A DNA stretch of 64,000 nt. It comes from CAYFJV01 sp964460605. Its GTDB lineage: Archaea; Nanobdellota; Nanobdellia; Woesearchaeales; GW2011-AR9. Below, piece by piece: positions 1 to 7,760 of the stretch. Position numbers and translations under genes: made by a program. The notes below the pieces were generated by a model. The model was not told where the DNA came from, did no database searches, and worked only from the letters and a program-made list of their open reading frames with translations. The stretch covers positions 1 through 64,000 of the forward strand of contig CAYWPT010000002.1 of NCBI GenBank assembly GCA_964460605.1, given 5' to 3'. The stretch's first letter is position 1; every line of letters begins with the position of its first letter.

Positions 1-126
1 AAAAGAGAATTCTTTTTTTCATTTTGTAAATATAAGTTTAAGTCAGCTAAAACAACTTGTCCTTATTGTGGAAAAAATGATAGGATTATTGAAAGAAATG
101 TGACTGTGGTAGAGTTATTGGGATAA
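1..126 (+). CDS. C-terminal end of a zinc-ribbon protein (partial)
   Basis: The first frame is open from base 1 to a TAA at 124-126 and encodes 41 residues. A Cys in FSFC and a later CPYC pair look like the second half of a two-knuckle zinc ribbon of the form C-x-n-CPYCG. The start lies outside the window, so the protein length and function cannot be judged. Zinc ribbons of this kind are common in archaeal nucleic-acid-associated proteins; nothing more specific can be claimed. Confidence 0.5.
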   Translation, partial: KREFFFSFCKYKFKSAKTTCPYCGKNDRIIERNVTVVELLG

Positions 127-444
127 AAAAAGAAATCAAAAATATAAAAATCTTCTGTTTTATCTATTTGGCCCCCTACTGGTGCCAAATCTAGAAAATA
201 ATTTCTCTATAGCTATACATTAGGTATTGACATAATTAAGCTGGAAAAATGGTGAGAAAATAGGTGAAATAATTTGATTTCAAAGAATATAGCTCTGATT
301 TCATTATTTGATATTTGATTTCAGTAAATATTAAGTTTCTTTTCAACTTATGAAGTAATGAAAATGAAAAACGAATCATTTTCAATAACCTAAAAAAGTT
401 GTTACTTTTTTTTAAGATAATACAAAGATAACGAGGTATAAAAT
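127..444. other. Intergenic stretch, no convincing gene
   Basis: This AT-rich stretch has no ORF I believe. A minus-strand ORF of 72 codons is low complexity and lacks a ribosome-binding site. A TTGGC...GCCAA inverted repeat lies at about 168-189. A GAGGT ribosome-binding site at about 432-436 belongs to the next gene. Confidence 0.4.
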
Positions 445-813
445 ATGAATTCAAATAAAAAAGTTTTAATTGGCATCTTTGCTTTACTAATAGTTGGAGT
501 TGTTTTTGTTAGTGCAAGTAGCTATCTTAGTATGAATGAATTACATGAAAGAATGATAGCCTCTGAAGGATTTGAAGAGATGCATACTGCAATGATGCAA
601 GGAGACTTTGAAGCAGCAGAGAAATATCATGAAAATCTTGATTTTGAATGTCCAATGCATGAACTAGTAAAAGAAGGAGATGTTTCTCTCGCAGAATTTC
701 AAATAATGCATCAGTGGATGATGACTGGAGATTTTCCAGAAGAAAAACCATCTAGTTTAGGTGAAGCAGCATGGAATTTACATGAAAGCCACCACCTAGA
801 GATCTATGGATAA
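445..813 (+). CDS. Membrane-anchored Met/His/Glu-rich small protein
   Basis: This 122-residue protein has an N-terminal hydrophobic segment (about residues 6-26) that could be a signal anchor. The extracytoplasmic part is rich in Met, His and Glu, with pairs such as MHTAMM, CPMHE and MHQWMM and an HESHH near the C terminus. Such composition is typical of copper- or other metal-binding periplasmic proteins, but no named family is recognised. A GAGGT ribosome-binding site sits about 9 bases before ATG. It is followed 45 bases later by a membrane-bound winged-helix protein in the same direction, so the two may form a metal-responsive pair (inference). Confidence 0.65.
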   Translation: MNSNKKVLIGIFALLIVGVVFVSASSYLSMNELHERMIASEGFEEMHTAMMQGDFEAAEKYHENLDFECPMHELVKEGDVSLAEFQIMHQWMMTGDFPEEKPSSLGEAAWNLHESHHLEIYG

Positions 814-857
814 ATTTATTAACTTCTTTTTTATTCTTTTTTAATAGGGGGGATAAT

Positions 858-1277
858 ATGCAAATAAGGAAAAATAAGGTATTAATTTCATCTGGACTGA
901 TTTTATTATTGGCTATTTTAATCACAACTTTCTCTATGTATCATACAAGACATTTAGGTGGGACATTTTTCCAGTATCCTTTATTCCTTTATGGAACAAC
1001 TATTCTTTCATTAGCAATCGGAGGATATATTGTTTATCTTTTTGAAGATAAGATAAATAAAGTTCAAATTGAAAAATTATTATCTATATTACCTCACGAT
1101 GAAAGAATCATTATGAAATTATTATTAGAGAGGAAAGAAATCGAACAGAAAAAATTAGGAACCCTTTCTGAATTAAATCCTGTAAAAATTTCAAGAGTAG
1201 TTTCAATTCTTGAACAAAGAGGGATAATTGAAAAGAAAAAACATGGATACACAAATCTTATTGTGTTGAAAATATAG
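858..1277 (+). CDS. Membrane-bound winged-helix regulator
   Basis: This 139-residue protein has two predicted membrane segments (about residues 9-26 and 43-62). A C-terminal winged helix-turn-helix follows (about 70-139), reading LNPVKISRVVSILEQRG then IIEKKKHGYTNLI, the usual recognition helix and wing. It resembles the archaeal membrane-associated MarR/ArsR-like regulators (COG2512 type). The start is preceded by a GGGGGGATA ribosome-binding site. It probably senses a membrane or metal signal and controls nearby genes; the target is unknown. Confidence 0.65.
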   Translation: MQIRKNKVLISSGLILLLAILITTFSMYHTRHLGGTFFQYPLFLYGTTILSLAIGGYIVYLFEDKINKVQIEKLLSILPHDERIIMKLLLERKEIEQKKLGTLSELNPVKISRVVSILEQRGIIEKKKHGYTNLIVLKI

Positions 1278-1427
1278 GGCTTTTTCGCTAAAGATTACTA
1301 TAGTTGAGTTAATTTCTATTCAAGAAACAATAACCCTTACATAATTACTATACTAAATACGAATGAAATGAACTGTATTAATGAAGTTTTCAATTTGATT
1401 TTTTCCAGTAATATTTTAGGTGTTAAA

Positions 1428-1545
1428 TTATCCTGCAATAGAAATAAATGCTCCTGCAGCAAATGGTATAATAAATGCCATAAACATTTCTGAATTTGAA
1501 CCAATGAGCAGACCAATTACTCCTCCAAGAAATAATCTATTTAAG
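1428..1545 (-). pseudogene. ZIP-family metal transporter, C-terminal remnant
   Basis: The minus strand encodes about 38 codons ending IPFAAGAFISIAG then TAA, preceded by GGVIGLLIGSNSE. This resembles the last conserved segment of ZIP/GufA transporters (a Gly-rich helix followed by a PF-AAG-F-I-A motif). The frame is closed by a TGA just upstream and there is no start codon, so it is a scrap of a lost gene. It lies next to a metal-rich protein and a membrane regulator, which fits a decayed metal-homeostasis locus. Confidence 0.4.
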
Positions 1546-1607
1546 TTTCATAGACTTTCTATGGCCATGCTTTTGAGAACTTATACTAAGCCATAACTTT
1601 AGGGAAG

Positions 1608-1695
1608 GGCGCTTACAAATTGGTGTAAGTTTGCACCAACAAAAAAAAGCCATTTTTTGCTACAACGCTATACTAAAAAGAAAGCGCCAACGCCC
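1608..1695. repeat. Left copy of 88-bp direct repeat (putative att end)
   Basis: This stretch aligns without gaps over 88 bases to 8947-9034, with about 61 identical positions. The last 17 bases, agaaagcgccaacgccc, are perfectly shared. In the right copy this core is the 3' end of tRNA-Ser plus its immediate flank. The left copy keeps only the last ~11 tRNA bases. It contains the hairpin ggtgYaagtYYgcacc, whose stem changes are compensatory or wobble between copies. Confidence 0.6.
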
Positions 1696-1816
1696 AAGAT
1701 CTGTGAATGGTCTAAGTCCGATAAGCCAACAAATTTTTTTACTGGCTTTTAACAGACTATCTCTTTAATTTTTACTTTTAGTAGTACTTTAATGTATATA
1801 ATTCTTTTCATGCTTT

Positions 1817-1847
1817 GGGCCATAGGTGGTCCCAGAGACTTAAATAC
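1817..1847 (+). promoter_or_regulatory. Operator plus TATA box of the secretion operon
   Basis: A 17-bp dyad, GGGCCATAGGTGGTCCC (1817-1833), is followed by AGAG and a TTAAATA TATA box (1840-1846). The same arrangement (17-bp dyad, AGAG, two bases, TTAAATA) stands upstream of the integrase on the other strand (8875-8906), with 24 of 31 positions identical. A common regulator acting at both promoters is inferred. Confidence 0.55.
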
Positions 1848-1908
1848 TTCTTTTCACAGAATAATCCATAGAAGTGGCCACTTCAAAGCTAGATGGAAGG
1901 TGATCTAA

Positions 1909-2052
1909 TTGAAGTGTATATTATGTGAAAAAGAATGTCAGCGTAAGCTTTGCTCTACCTGCTACAGGTTCCTCAAAAAGAAGTATCTGAACTGGGATGT
2001 AGAAAAAATTGCTGAGCATTATGAAGAGCAAAGGGGTGAGAAAAATGGATGA
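1909..2052 (+). CDS. Small CxxC...CxxC zinc-binding protein
   Basis: This 47-residue ORF starts at TTG 1909, five bases after a GGAAGGTGA ribosome-binding site. It has two CxxC-type pairs (CILCEKEC and CSTC) followed by a basic/aromatic segment YRFLKKKYLNWD. Its TGA overlaps the next ATG by 8 bases, so translation is probably coupled. It is the first gene of the type IV secretion-like operon. The compact zinc knuckle could make it a DNA-binding autoregulator, which is inference. Confidence 0.55.
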   Translation: MKCILCEKECQRKLCSTCYRFLKKKYLNWDVEKIAEHYEEQRGEKNG

Positions 2053-2260
2053 GTACATTACCCTGCTCTTGAGCTTTAATTTGATGTTTGGAATTTTGTT
2101 CTTTGTAGTTCTTACGTATTTGCCAAGGCAAAGAAAGAAGCTCAAGAAAAAAATTGTCAAGGAAGAGCCAACAAAACCTGAACCAGTAAAGAAGCAACCA
2201 TTCTCTGCACTTGATGCAGTGTTTAAGAAAAACTTTGGCCATAGCCAGGAGGTAATCTAA
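2045..2260 (+). CDS. Small single-span membrane protein of secretion operon
   Basis: This 71-residue protein has one N-terminal transmembrane helix (about residues 5-25) and a Lys/Pro-rich cytoplasmic tail (KKLKKK, EEPTKPEPVKKQP). I chose the ATG at 2045, preceded by AGGGGTGAG, rather than an upstream in-frame ATG at 2009 that lies inside the preceding gene. It abuts the pilin gene directly. No family is recognised; its place suggests a minor membrane component of the secretion apparatus. Confidence 0.6.
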   Translation: MDEYITLLLSFNLMFGILFFVVLTYLPRQRKKLKKKIVKEEPTKPEPVKKQPFSALDAVFKKNFGHSQEVI

Positions 2261-2587
2261 ATGAAAAAATTACTAGCCATACTATTATTACTCTGCTTAG
2301 CGACCCCTTTCGCTTTAGCAGAGATAGATTTTAGCCAAGATCTTACAGCAGATGAACAAGCAACTGTAGATAGTATTCTCGCACCTGTTATGAGTATCTA
2401 TAATGCAATTAAGTATGCTATGAGTGTTGTTGCTGTATTGGCATTAATGTTTGCAGGAGTAACTTTTGTTACTGCTGGTGGAGAGACTGCAAAGAAAGAT
2501 CGTGCTAAGAATATGATTGCAGGAGTTGTAATTGGCCTTGTAATTATCTGGGTAGCACCATTAGTGGTACAATTTGTGTTCTCATGA
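2261..2587 (+). CDS. VirB2/TrbC-like pilin subunit
   Basis: The 108-residue protein has a signal peptide (cleavage near residue 20, LALA type) and two hydrophobic helices (about 47-68 and 84-106) joined by a short basic cytoplasmic loop, GGETAKKDRAKNM. This topology and the AGVTFVTAGGE segment match the TrbC/VirB2 pilin family (PF04956 and its archaeal relatives). A strong AGGAGGT ribosome-binding site lies at 2247-2253. The stop overlaps the ATG of the next gene (ATGA). It would be the major subunit of a conjugation-like pilus or surface channel. Confidence 0.75.
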   Translation: MKKLLAILLLLCLATPFALAEIDFSQDLTADEQATVDSILAPVMSIYNAIKYAMSVVAVLALMFAGVTFVTAGGETAKKDRAKNMIAGVVIGLVIIWVAPLVVQFVFS

Positions 2588-4602
2588 AACACGTGTATTT
2601 GTGGGTTGTTGTACTGCTGTTAGCTGTTCCTTTTGTTTTTTCTTTTAATTGTAACAGCGTAAGCGATAGCTCTTATTGCTTAGAAGTACAGCAATCTTCC
2701 TTGAGTTCGCAAGAGAAAGATGTAGTGTATGCTAGTCTCTTGTATCAAGATGTTAATTATCCCAATCATGAATTCGTGCGAGAGTATAACCAAGGTTTGA
2801 ATTTTTGGGGTGCTCCTGATGGTGTTACAACATACAATGCTCAATTTATCAAAAATGCTTGGTTTGCTCTAGCTTGGCTTACCCCTTCAGTGTATAATGG
2901 TTCTTTGCTTGTGCCATCTGAATTTACAGCGCAGGGAGTGTATCATTACACGGTAGATCTTCCAGAGAACTATCACGCTGGGAGTTATCCTACGCAGAGT
3001 CAAGGTGATTGCAAGCGTACCTATCAATTACAGAACCAGCAAACTAACATAGTGTATTACGTCAATGGCGCACAGCAAAGCAATCCATTAAGAGTTACTG
3101 GAGACTCTACTATCTCTTCTGAGTTAAATATCTTAGTTGAGGTGTTAGTGAAACATTACCACTGGCAAGAATACAGCAGAGGGAGGTATCGCTGTGTATA
3201 CCATCATAGCGACACAGAACGTGGTACATCGAGTCTTAGTGATGAGAAAGATGTGGTGCTATATGATGTTGAACCTTCTGTGAATGTAGAAAAAGAGCTT
3301 GTCTATGGCAACACCACGCAACTTCATGTTGATGCACAAGACTATAGTTCTTTTACCTTAGCGTTTGATAATGGTTACTACACAGAGCGTGCGCAATCGT
3401 ATGGCGTAACCTTTTCTTTGCAACCTTATCATGTGGCACAACTCACTGCATATGATACACGGACACAGCGTAGTCAAAATGTCTATGTGGATGACACTAC
3501 GCTCTATGTCTTACGGGGCACCGATTGTTTGATTGATTCCTATAACCATTTCTATAACATAAAAGAAGATTGTAACTTAGATGAGAATGAGAGCGAGATT
3601 GCAAATTTATCTATTGAGAAGAAAGACCTTGACTTCTCTGTGCTGATGCAATTCTTAGTATTTTTGGGGATTATTTATCTGATTTACAAAGCACTCAAAT
3701 CACAATGGAAGAAAGTTGTGCCTATGTTATTCTCAGTCTTACTCTTCATGCCAGGAGTTCTGGCAGCAGACGATACTTCTTGTGGATTAACTAATCTCTC
3801 AGCATGTTTACCTGACATCCTTTACCAATTTATCCTAGCACTTATCAATGCTCCCTTAGCTCCCTTGTTGATATTTGTTGAAAAGTTGCTCACAGGTAAC
3901 GTAGGCATAGAGATATTTTTCTCATTATGGTCAATTGTTCGTATCTTACTTAGCGTCTTTTACTTGTTCTTCTTACTCTACGCAGGATATACTTTAGTAG
4001 TGTCTGGTGCTAATCCTATCAAAAGAGCACAGGCAAAAGAAATGCTCAAGAATGCCCTACTTATGATTATCTTAATTCAAGGATCTTATTATCTCTATGG
4101 TTTGCTTATTAATCTCAGTAGCGTAATGAGTTCTTCGATCATTCAATTAGTGCCACCGGAATTCTTTCTGCTCACTGCAAATAATTTCACCAATATCGGT
4201 TTAGAATTTGCTATGAGTAGTCTGTATTTTGGCACATTACTTGCAACTACAGTAATGCTAGTGATACGATATATCATTGTTGCAACTGGTGTAGTGGTCT
4301 TGCCAATAGGATTGTTTTGTTATTTTGTTCCGCCCTTGCGTGGCTATGGCAAGTTCATCATTAGTGTACTTGGTTTAATGCTATTCATTCCATTTTTGAA
4401 TCTGTTGATTATCTTAGGGTGTTCTATGCTCATTAACGATCCTTTGTTTGCGAGTATGGAAATCATTGTGATGGTAGTTTGTTTTAGTATAGTGAACTTG
4501 ACATTGTGGATTGCTGTGAAGTTTGCATTGAAAGGTGCAGCAACAAGCTCTGTAAAAGATGATCTCAATCAAGCAGTGAAATACTTAGCATTATTGGCTT
4601 AA
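2584..4602 (+). CDS. VirB6/TrbL-like polytopic secretion protein
   Basis: The 672-residue protein has an N-terminal signal sequence and a roughly 330-residue extracytoplasmic domain with several Cys. A membrane helix follows (about 353-370), then a second hydrophobic stretch ending in a signal-like VLAADD, then a C-terminal block of six or more helices. The block contains the segment SGANPIKRAQAKEMLKNA, a loop typical of VirB6/TrbL-like and archaeal pilus-associated membrane proteins. It overlaps the pilin stop by four bases. The large external domain is unusual for VirB6 and could contact a host cell (inference). Confidence 0.65.
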   Translation: MKHVYLWVVVLLLAVPFVFSFNCNSVSDSSYCLEVQQSSLSSQEKDVVYASLLYQDVNYPNHEFVREYNQGLNFWGAPDGVTTYNAQFIKNAWFALAWLTPSVYNGSLLVPSEFTAQGVYHYTVDLPENYHAGSYPTQSQGDCKRTYQLQNQQTNIVYYVNGAQQSNPLRVTGDSTISSELNILVEVLVKHYHWQEYSRGRYRCVYHHSDTERGTSSLSDEKDVVLYDVEPSVNVEKELVYGNTTQLHVDAQDYSSFTLAFDNGYYTERAQSYGVTFSLQPYHVAQLTAYDTRTQRSQNVYVDDTTLYVLRGTDCLIDSYNHFYNIKEDCNLDENESEIANLSIEKKDLDFSVLMQFLVFLGIIYLIYKALKSQWKKVVPMLFSVLLFMPGVLAADDTSCGLTNLSACLPDILYQFILALINAPLAPLLIFVEKLLTGNVGIEIFFSLWSIVRILLSVFYLFFLLYAGYTLVVSGANPIKRAQAKEMLKNALLMIILIQGSYYLYGLLINLSSVMSSSIIQLVPPEFFLLTANNFTNIGLEFAMSSLYFGTLLATTVMLVIRYIIVATGVVVLPIGLFCYFVPPLRGYGKFIISVLGLMLFIPFLNLLIILGCSMLINDPLFASMEIIVMVVCFSIVNLTLWIAVKFALKGAATSSVKDDLNQAVKYLALLA

Positions 4603-4623
4603 TATCAGAAAAGCCATAGTTTT

Positions 4624-4674
4624 TCTGGAACTTTCCAGACAAGCTAAAAAGGTTAGCTAGGCGCAAACTAGCTA
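4624..4674. terminator. Two hairpins between convergent genes
   Basis: Two stem-loops lie between the VirB6-like gene and the convergent reverse transcriptase. The first is tctgga/tccaga (4624-4629 and 4634-4639). The second is tagctag/ctagcta (4654-4660 and 4668-4674) with loop gcgcaaa, followed by a short T run. Their position fits a bidirectional terminator. Confidence 0.45.
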
Positions 4675-4678
4675 GTCT

Positions 4679-6415
4679 TTAGAATGGTGGGGAGCTAACA
4701 ACTCCTTTTTTTCTTTTCTCCTTCATGTACCTTTTCATTAGCAAGACGCTTTTCCATGGGAGAATCATTCTTTTCTCATTCTCAGGAAGAACACAAATTG
4801 TAAGATGATCATTAAACAGATTAATAAAATCATGACGTTTTAGCAAAAGGTCTGCATTTCCTGAGATGAATATTTTGAACTTTTCTGAACATAGCTCACG
4901 CTGGTATTTGTTCAGATAACATTTACGCATACAATGAAGTTTTTTGTACCACTGTACGTGAAACTGAACATTCTTTTTTCTGTTTTTCGCCTTCAAATAT
5001 GCACGCACACACTCAATCTCATCAAATGATATTCTAGGATTAAACAATTTAGCTTTGATATCAGAAAGAGTCTCATTTTCTGAAGAGATCTGTTGAAGTA
5101 TCTCTTGTGCTTTTTCACGACCAATAATCTTCCACATAGAAGTTTGGTTGTACTCAATAAGGTTGACAATATGCTTCCAAATGGTCCCTACCCCCATATT
5201 TCTGATTTCTGCAATCTCAGAGGTATTCTTTCCCTCATTCAATAGCTGCAATGTTTTTTGAACACTAAATTGTAACTCGGCGTTTGTTGATTTTTGTAAA
5301 AAATTTCTGTGTTTAGTTATGTCTTCTTTTTTGATCTCTTTCTCAAGAGGGAAGAAATGATTAAATTGTCTAACAAGATGTTTTCTGTATTTGAATGTGT
5401 TTGCGTTTGTTATGTAGGCTAACCAACCTTCAAAATGTTCCACAACCTTTTCTCTGTCAATTTTCCCTACATTATGTTTATAGCGTAATTTGAGTAACTT
5501 GCGTTCAAAGCGGCGAACATTTTTCTTCTTAATTCTTCGATGCTGTTCAAATAGCCGAAACCCAAGAAAACCAACACCCTGATTCAAATTATGAACTTTT
5601 GATTTGTCCGGATGCAATTTTAATTTTAGAGAGTCCAAAAGAAAATGCTCAATTTTCAGCTTATAATCTTCAAGAACCGCCCTATTTGAATGCACTATCA
5701 CAAAATCGTCAACATATCTTATGTAATATTTCGCTCTGAGCGTATGTTTTACAAACTGATCTAACTCATTCAAGTAGACATTTGCAAAAAATTGAGATGT
5801 GAGATTGCCAAGCGGCATACCAACAGAAGCTTCTTTGGTTTTGTGGTTTTTCAAGATAATCTTAATCAATCTCAAAACTCTCTTGTCTGAAATTTTCTTA
5901 GACAATATTGATTGAAGAATGTCATGATTAACAGTATCAAAATAGTGTCTGATGTCTGCTTTAAGGACGTAACATTTTTTTGAATATGATTCTGATGCCT
6001 TGCGTGTGAAGGACTCAAACCGTGCAATAGCGTTCAGTGATCCTTTACCTTTTCTATTCGCAAAAGAGTCAAAGATAAAACGATTTTCAAACAGAGATTC
6101 AATAACATTAAATGTTGCATGATGTACTACACGATCACGAAATGCCGATTTGCTAATTTTGCGAGTTTTTGGATCTCGAAGGATAAACGTCTCTAATGGT
6201 TTTGGTCTATAAGACTGCAGTAATAATTCAGAACGAAGTAATTCTAAATTCTCTTCAAGCTTTGCTTCAAAGTCAATGACATAATGTTTTGTTGTTTTTT
6301 TCTTGCGTGCATTCTTGAATGCGAGTTCAAGGTTTTCTTTTGAACATAACTCATCAAAAAGGTTTCGGAGGTCGTTGTCCCCCCCCCCTTCGTAGTGAAT
6401 TTTTGCATTTTTCAT
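4679..6415 (-). CDS. DGR reverse transcriptase with C-terminal HTH
   Basis: This 578-residue protein is the reverse transcriptase of a diversity-generating retroelement. Visible landmarks are the N-terminal LFDELCSKENLELAF block, RDRVVHHA (about 93-100), the first catalytic Asp in KADIRHYFD (about 153), LGNLTSQ at about 202-208 and YVDD at about 234-237. LGNLTSQ is the DGR-type form of motif 4, whereas most other RTs have QGxxxSP. The thumb and maturase-like tail extend to about 360. Residues ~388-470 resemble the helicase-associated HTH_40 domain (GKNTSEIAEIRNMGVGTI), followed by ~100 residues of unknown function. The frame runs on upstream through the template repeat to 6550. I start at the ATG 6415 because the upstream part is the repeat itself. 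A run of ten G lies just inside the coding region. No Avd accessory gene is visible. Confidence 0.93.
   Translation of the reverse strand: MKNAKIHYEGGGDNDLRNLFDELCSKENLELAFKNARKKKTTKHYVIDFEAKLEENLELLRSELLLQSYRPKPLETFILRDPKTRKISKSAFRDRVVHHATFNVIESLFENRFIFDSFANRKGKGSLNAIARFESFTRKASESYSKKCYVLKADIRHYFDTVNHDILQSILSKKISDKRVLRLIKIILKNHKTKEASVGMPLGNLTSQFFANVYLNELDQFVKHTLRAKYYIRYVDDFVIVHSNRAVLEDYKLKIEHFLLDSLKLKLHPDKSKVHNLNQGVGFLGFRLFEQHRRIKKKNVRRFERKLLKLRYKHNVGKIDREKVVEHFEGWLAYITNANTFKYRKHLVRQFNHFFPLEKEIKKEDITKHRNFLQKSTNAELQFSVQKTLQLLNEGKNTSEIAEIRNMGVGTIWKHIVNLIEYNQTSMWKIIGREKAQEILQQISSENETLSDIKAKLFNPRISFDEIECVRAYLKAKNRKKNVQFHVQWYKKLHCMRKCYLNKYQRELCSEKFKIFISGNADLLLKRHDFINLFNDHLTICVLPENEKRMILPWKSVLLMKRYMKEKRKKGVVSSPPF
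6379..6388 (-). repeat. Ten-base G homopolymer in RT 5' end
   Basis: The coding strand has ten consecutive G (ten C on the plus strand) within codons about 10-13 of the reverse transcriptase. It lies upstream of the first conserved RT block. No comparable G/C run was noticed elsewhere in this AT-rich window. Length change by one base would shift the frame, so it could be a phase-variable switch or an assembly-error site. Confidence 0.7.
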
Positions 6416-6450
6416 TGTCAAAATAAAGATGTCCCAGCACAAGAGCTTGT

Positions 6451-6538
6451 CTATTCCGATAGAGCGACCATTATTGTTAAGATTGTTATTACCATTAACA
6501 CCATTGTTATTATTGTTAAGCACAACGGCACGGCCGCT
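6451..6538 (-). repeat. DGR template repeat (TR)
   Basis: The core, 6456-6538 (83 bases), aligns without gaps to the variable repeat in the target gene. Read on the minus strand it contains 12 AAC/AAT codons (24 adenines) between two invariant flanks, SGRAVVL and GRSIG. There are 15 mismatches in the core, 13 of them at TR adenines. The other two are third-position changes of AAY codons (C to G, T to G). The match may extend five bases further (to 6451) with two more adenine changes. It lies between the target and the RT gene, the standard DGR order. Confidence 0.95.
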
Positions 6539-6709
6539 CAAAGTAGCCATTTCACCTTTTAAAGATCACCACCCCTTCAGTGCAGAGCATCAAGTTGGAG
6601 TTGAATTTTATAACAGCAAGCTGCCATGGTGAAACGGCATGTAGGCCAGCTCTTTACATTATACCTAACATGTGCTAGGTGAGCTGGGACAAAGAAAAAA
6701 GAAACAAAG

Positions 6710-7741
6710 TTATTCATATAGTTTTCGTAATCCTTCCTCAAAATCTTGAAGGCCATGCTCTGAAACAAACGGCCGGGAAAACACTAATACTTGTTCTAAT
6801 GATGGATGTGTACTTTCTACTCCTAGATCAGCAGCTGATTTAGCTGGATTAACTTCTGAAGGTACAGGGCCAACAATGCGTGCGCGCGCTTCAAGCGCCT
6901 CCGGCGCTACCCCGATAGAGCGACCAAGATAGTCAAGATTGTACTTACCACCAACACCAAACTCATTATCGCCAAGCACAACGGCACGGCCGCTATTTTT
7001 ATTCCCATAGCCATCTGAGTGTGAACCAAACTGAGTCCATCCAAAGGACTGTGCTCTCTCAAGCATTCCTTTCAGTGGTTCTTTTCCACCAGACCTGATC
7101 TGTAAGCGTGGATTATTCATCTGTTCAGAAATTGCTTTGTAACCTCTTGATTCTGCTTGTGCAGCTTCAGAAGGAGTGATCACAACATATCCTGGTGTGT
7201 TACGTAAAAAACCATCTACATTAGAAGCTTCTGTAAATTCTCCAACATCATTGAAGATATAATTGTCTCCATCTGGGCCTTGCAACCATCCTTTTTGAAC
7301 AAGTGCGGCAACATCTCCATCCCTAACATATGTTAGAAATTCGTTCACTTCATCTTGATCTAGTGGCATTGCACCATTTTGCAATCTGCCTTCTGTAATT
7401 GTATCGTGAACCCTATTTGGATCGTTTACAAAGATTCCACCACGTTGAAAATCTACAACATAAAGTTTCCCTGCTTCACCAAGGATTCCGTCTTCATCAA
7501 GCATAGTATCAACTTCAGCGTTGGTATCATTCCACTTTGACCATGTTGGATCTGTCTTTTCTGCTGTAGCCCTTGCAAGAGCAAACATATAAGTTGGAGC
7601 TCTCTGTAAACCAGCTTCCTGCGCAGCACTAACAGAATCAGCAAAGCCCGTTCTACCTTTCCTATAAAGTGGGGTCCCTACTACCTCAATAACGTTTCCT
7701 TCATCATCTACGCCTCTTTCAAAAACATAATTATCTGACAT
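6710..7741 (-). CDS. DGR target protein with internal variable region
   Basis: This 343-residue protein is diversified by the DGR at residues 250-277. It has no signal peptide or membrane helix and is Asp/Glu/Gly-rich. I do not recognise a domain, and I cannot see the usual C-type-lectin (FGE-like) landmarks near the VR. About 66 residues follow the VR, whereas most known targets carry it at the extreme C terminus. ATG 7741 is chosen over an in-frame GTG at 7750 because a TATATAAAT box (7761-7769) is 25 bases upstream; an AAGGTGAT element is also present. It is divergent from the PrgI-like gene. The binding partner is unknown; a role in contacts with host or viral ligands is inference. Confidence 0.85.
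   Translation of the reverse strand: MSDNYVFERGVDDEGNVIEVVGTPLYRKGRTGFADSVSAAQEAGLQRAPTYMFALARATAEKTDPTWSKWNDTNAEVDTMLDEDGILGEAGKLYVVDFQRGGIFVNDPNRVHDTITEGRLQNGAMPLDQDEVNEFLTYVRDGDVAALVQKGWLQGPDGDNYIFNDVGEFTEASNVDGFLRNTPGYVVITPSEAAQAESRGYKAISEQMNNPRLQIRSGGKEPLKGMLERAQSFGWTQFGSHSDGYGNKNSGRAVVLGDNEFGVGGKYNLDYLGRSIGVAPEALEARARIVGPVPSEVNPAKSAADLGVESTHPSLEQVLVFSRPFVSEHGLQDFEEGLRKLYE
6894..6908 (-). promoter_or_regulatory. Hairpin/cruciform just past the VR
   Basis: A perfect 6-bp GC-rich stem, AGCGCC/GGCGCT with a 3-base loop, lies three bases beyond the VR core. It overlaps a second inverted repeat (GCGCTT-C-AAGCGC). The TR flank has no such structure. Hairpins at this place are known to promote target recognition in the Bordetella phage DGR. 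Here the structure is inside the coding region rather than after the stop. Confidence 0.7.
6907..6994 (-). repeat. DGR variable repeat (VR) in target gene
   Basis: The core, 6912-6994, encodes residues 250-277 of the target protein. Ten of the twelve template AAY codons are altered here, turning Asn into Gly, Asp, Glu, Phe, Lys, Tyr and Leu, while the flanks stay identical. This adenine-specific pattern is the signature of mutagenic retrohoming. The 3' end of the VR (GGTCGCTCTATCGG) would serve as the initiation-of-mutagenic-homing site; the base changes directly after it distinguish it from the TR copy. Confidence 0.95.
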
Positions 7742-7760
7742 TAAGATCACCTTAAATTTT

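Noticed and set aside
236..454. 72-codon minus-strand ORF
   Set aside because: Low-complexity, AT-driven, no ribosome-binding site or TATA support, and it overlaps the start of the next gene.
6416..6550. N-terminal 45-residue extension of the reverse transcriptase containing the poly-Asn stretch
   Set aside because: It is the template repeat read in frame, not an RT domain; DGR template RNAs are non-coding and the conserved RT begins after 6415.
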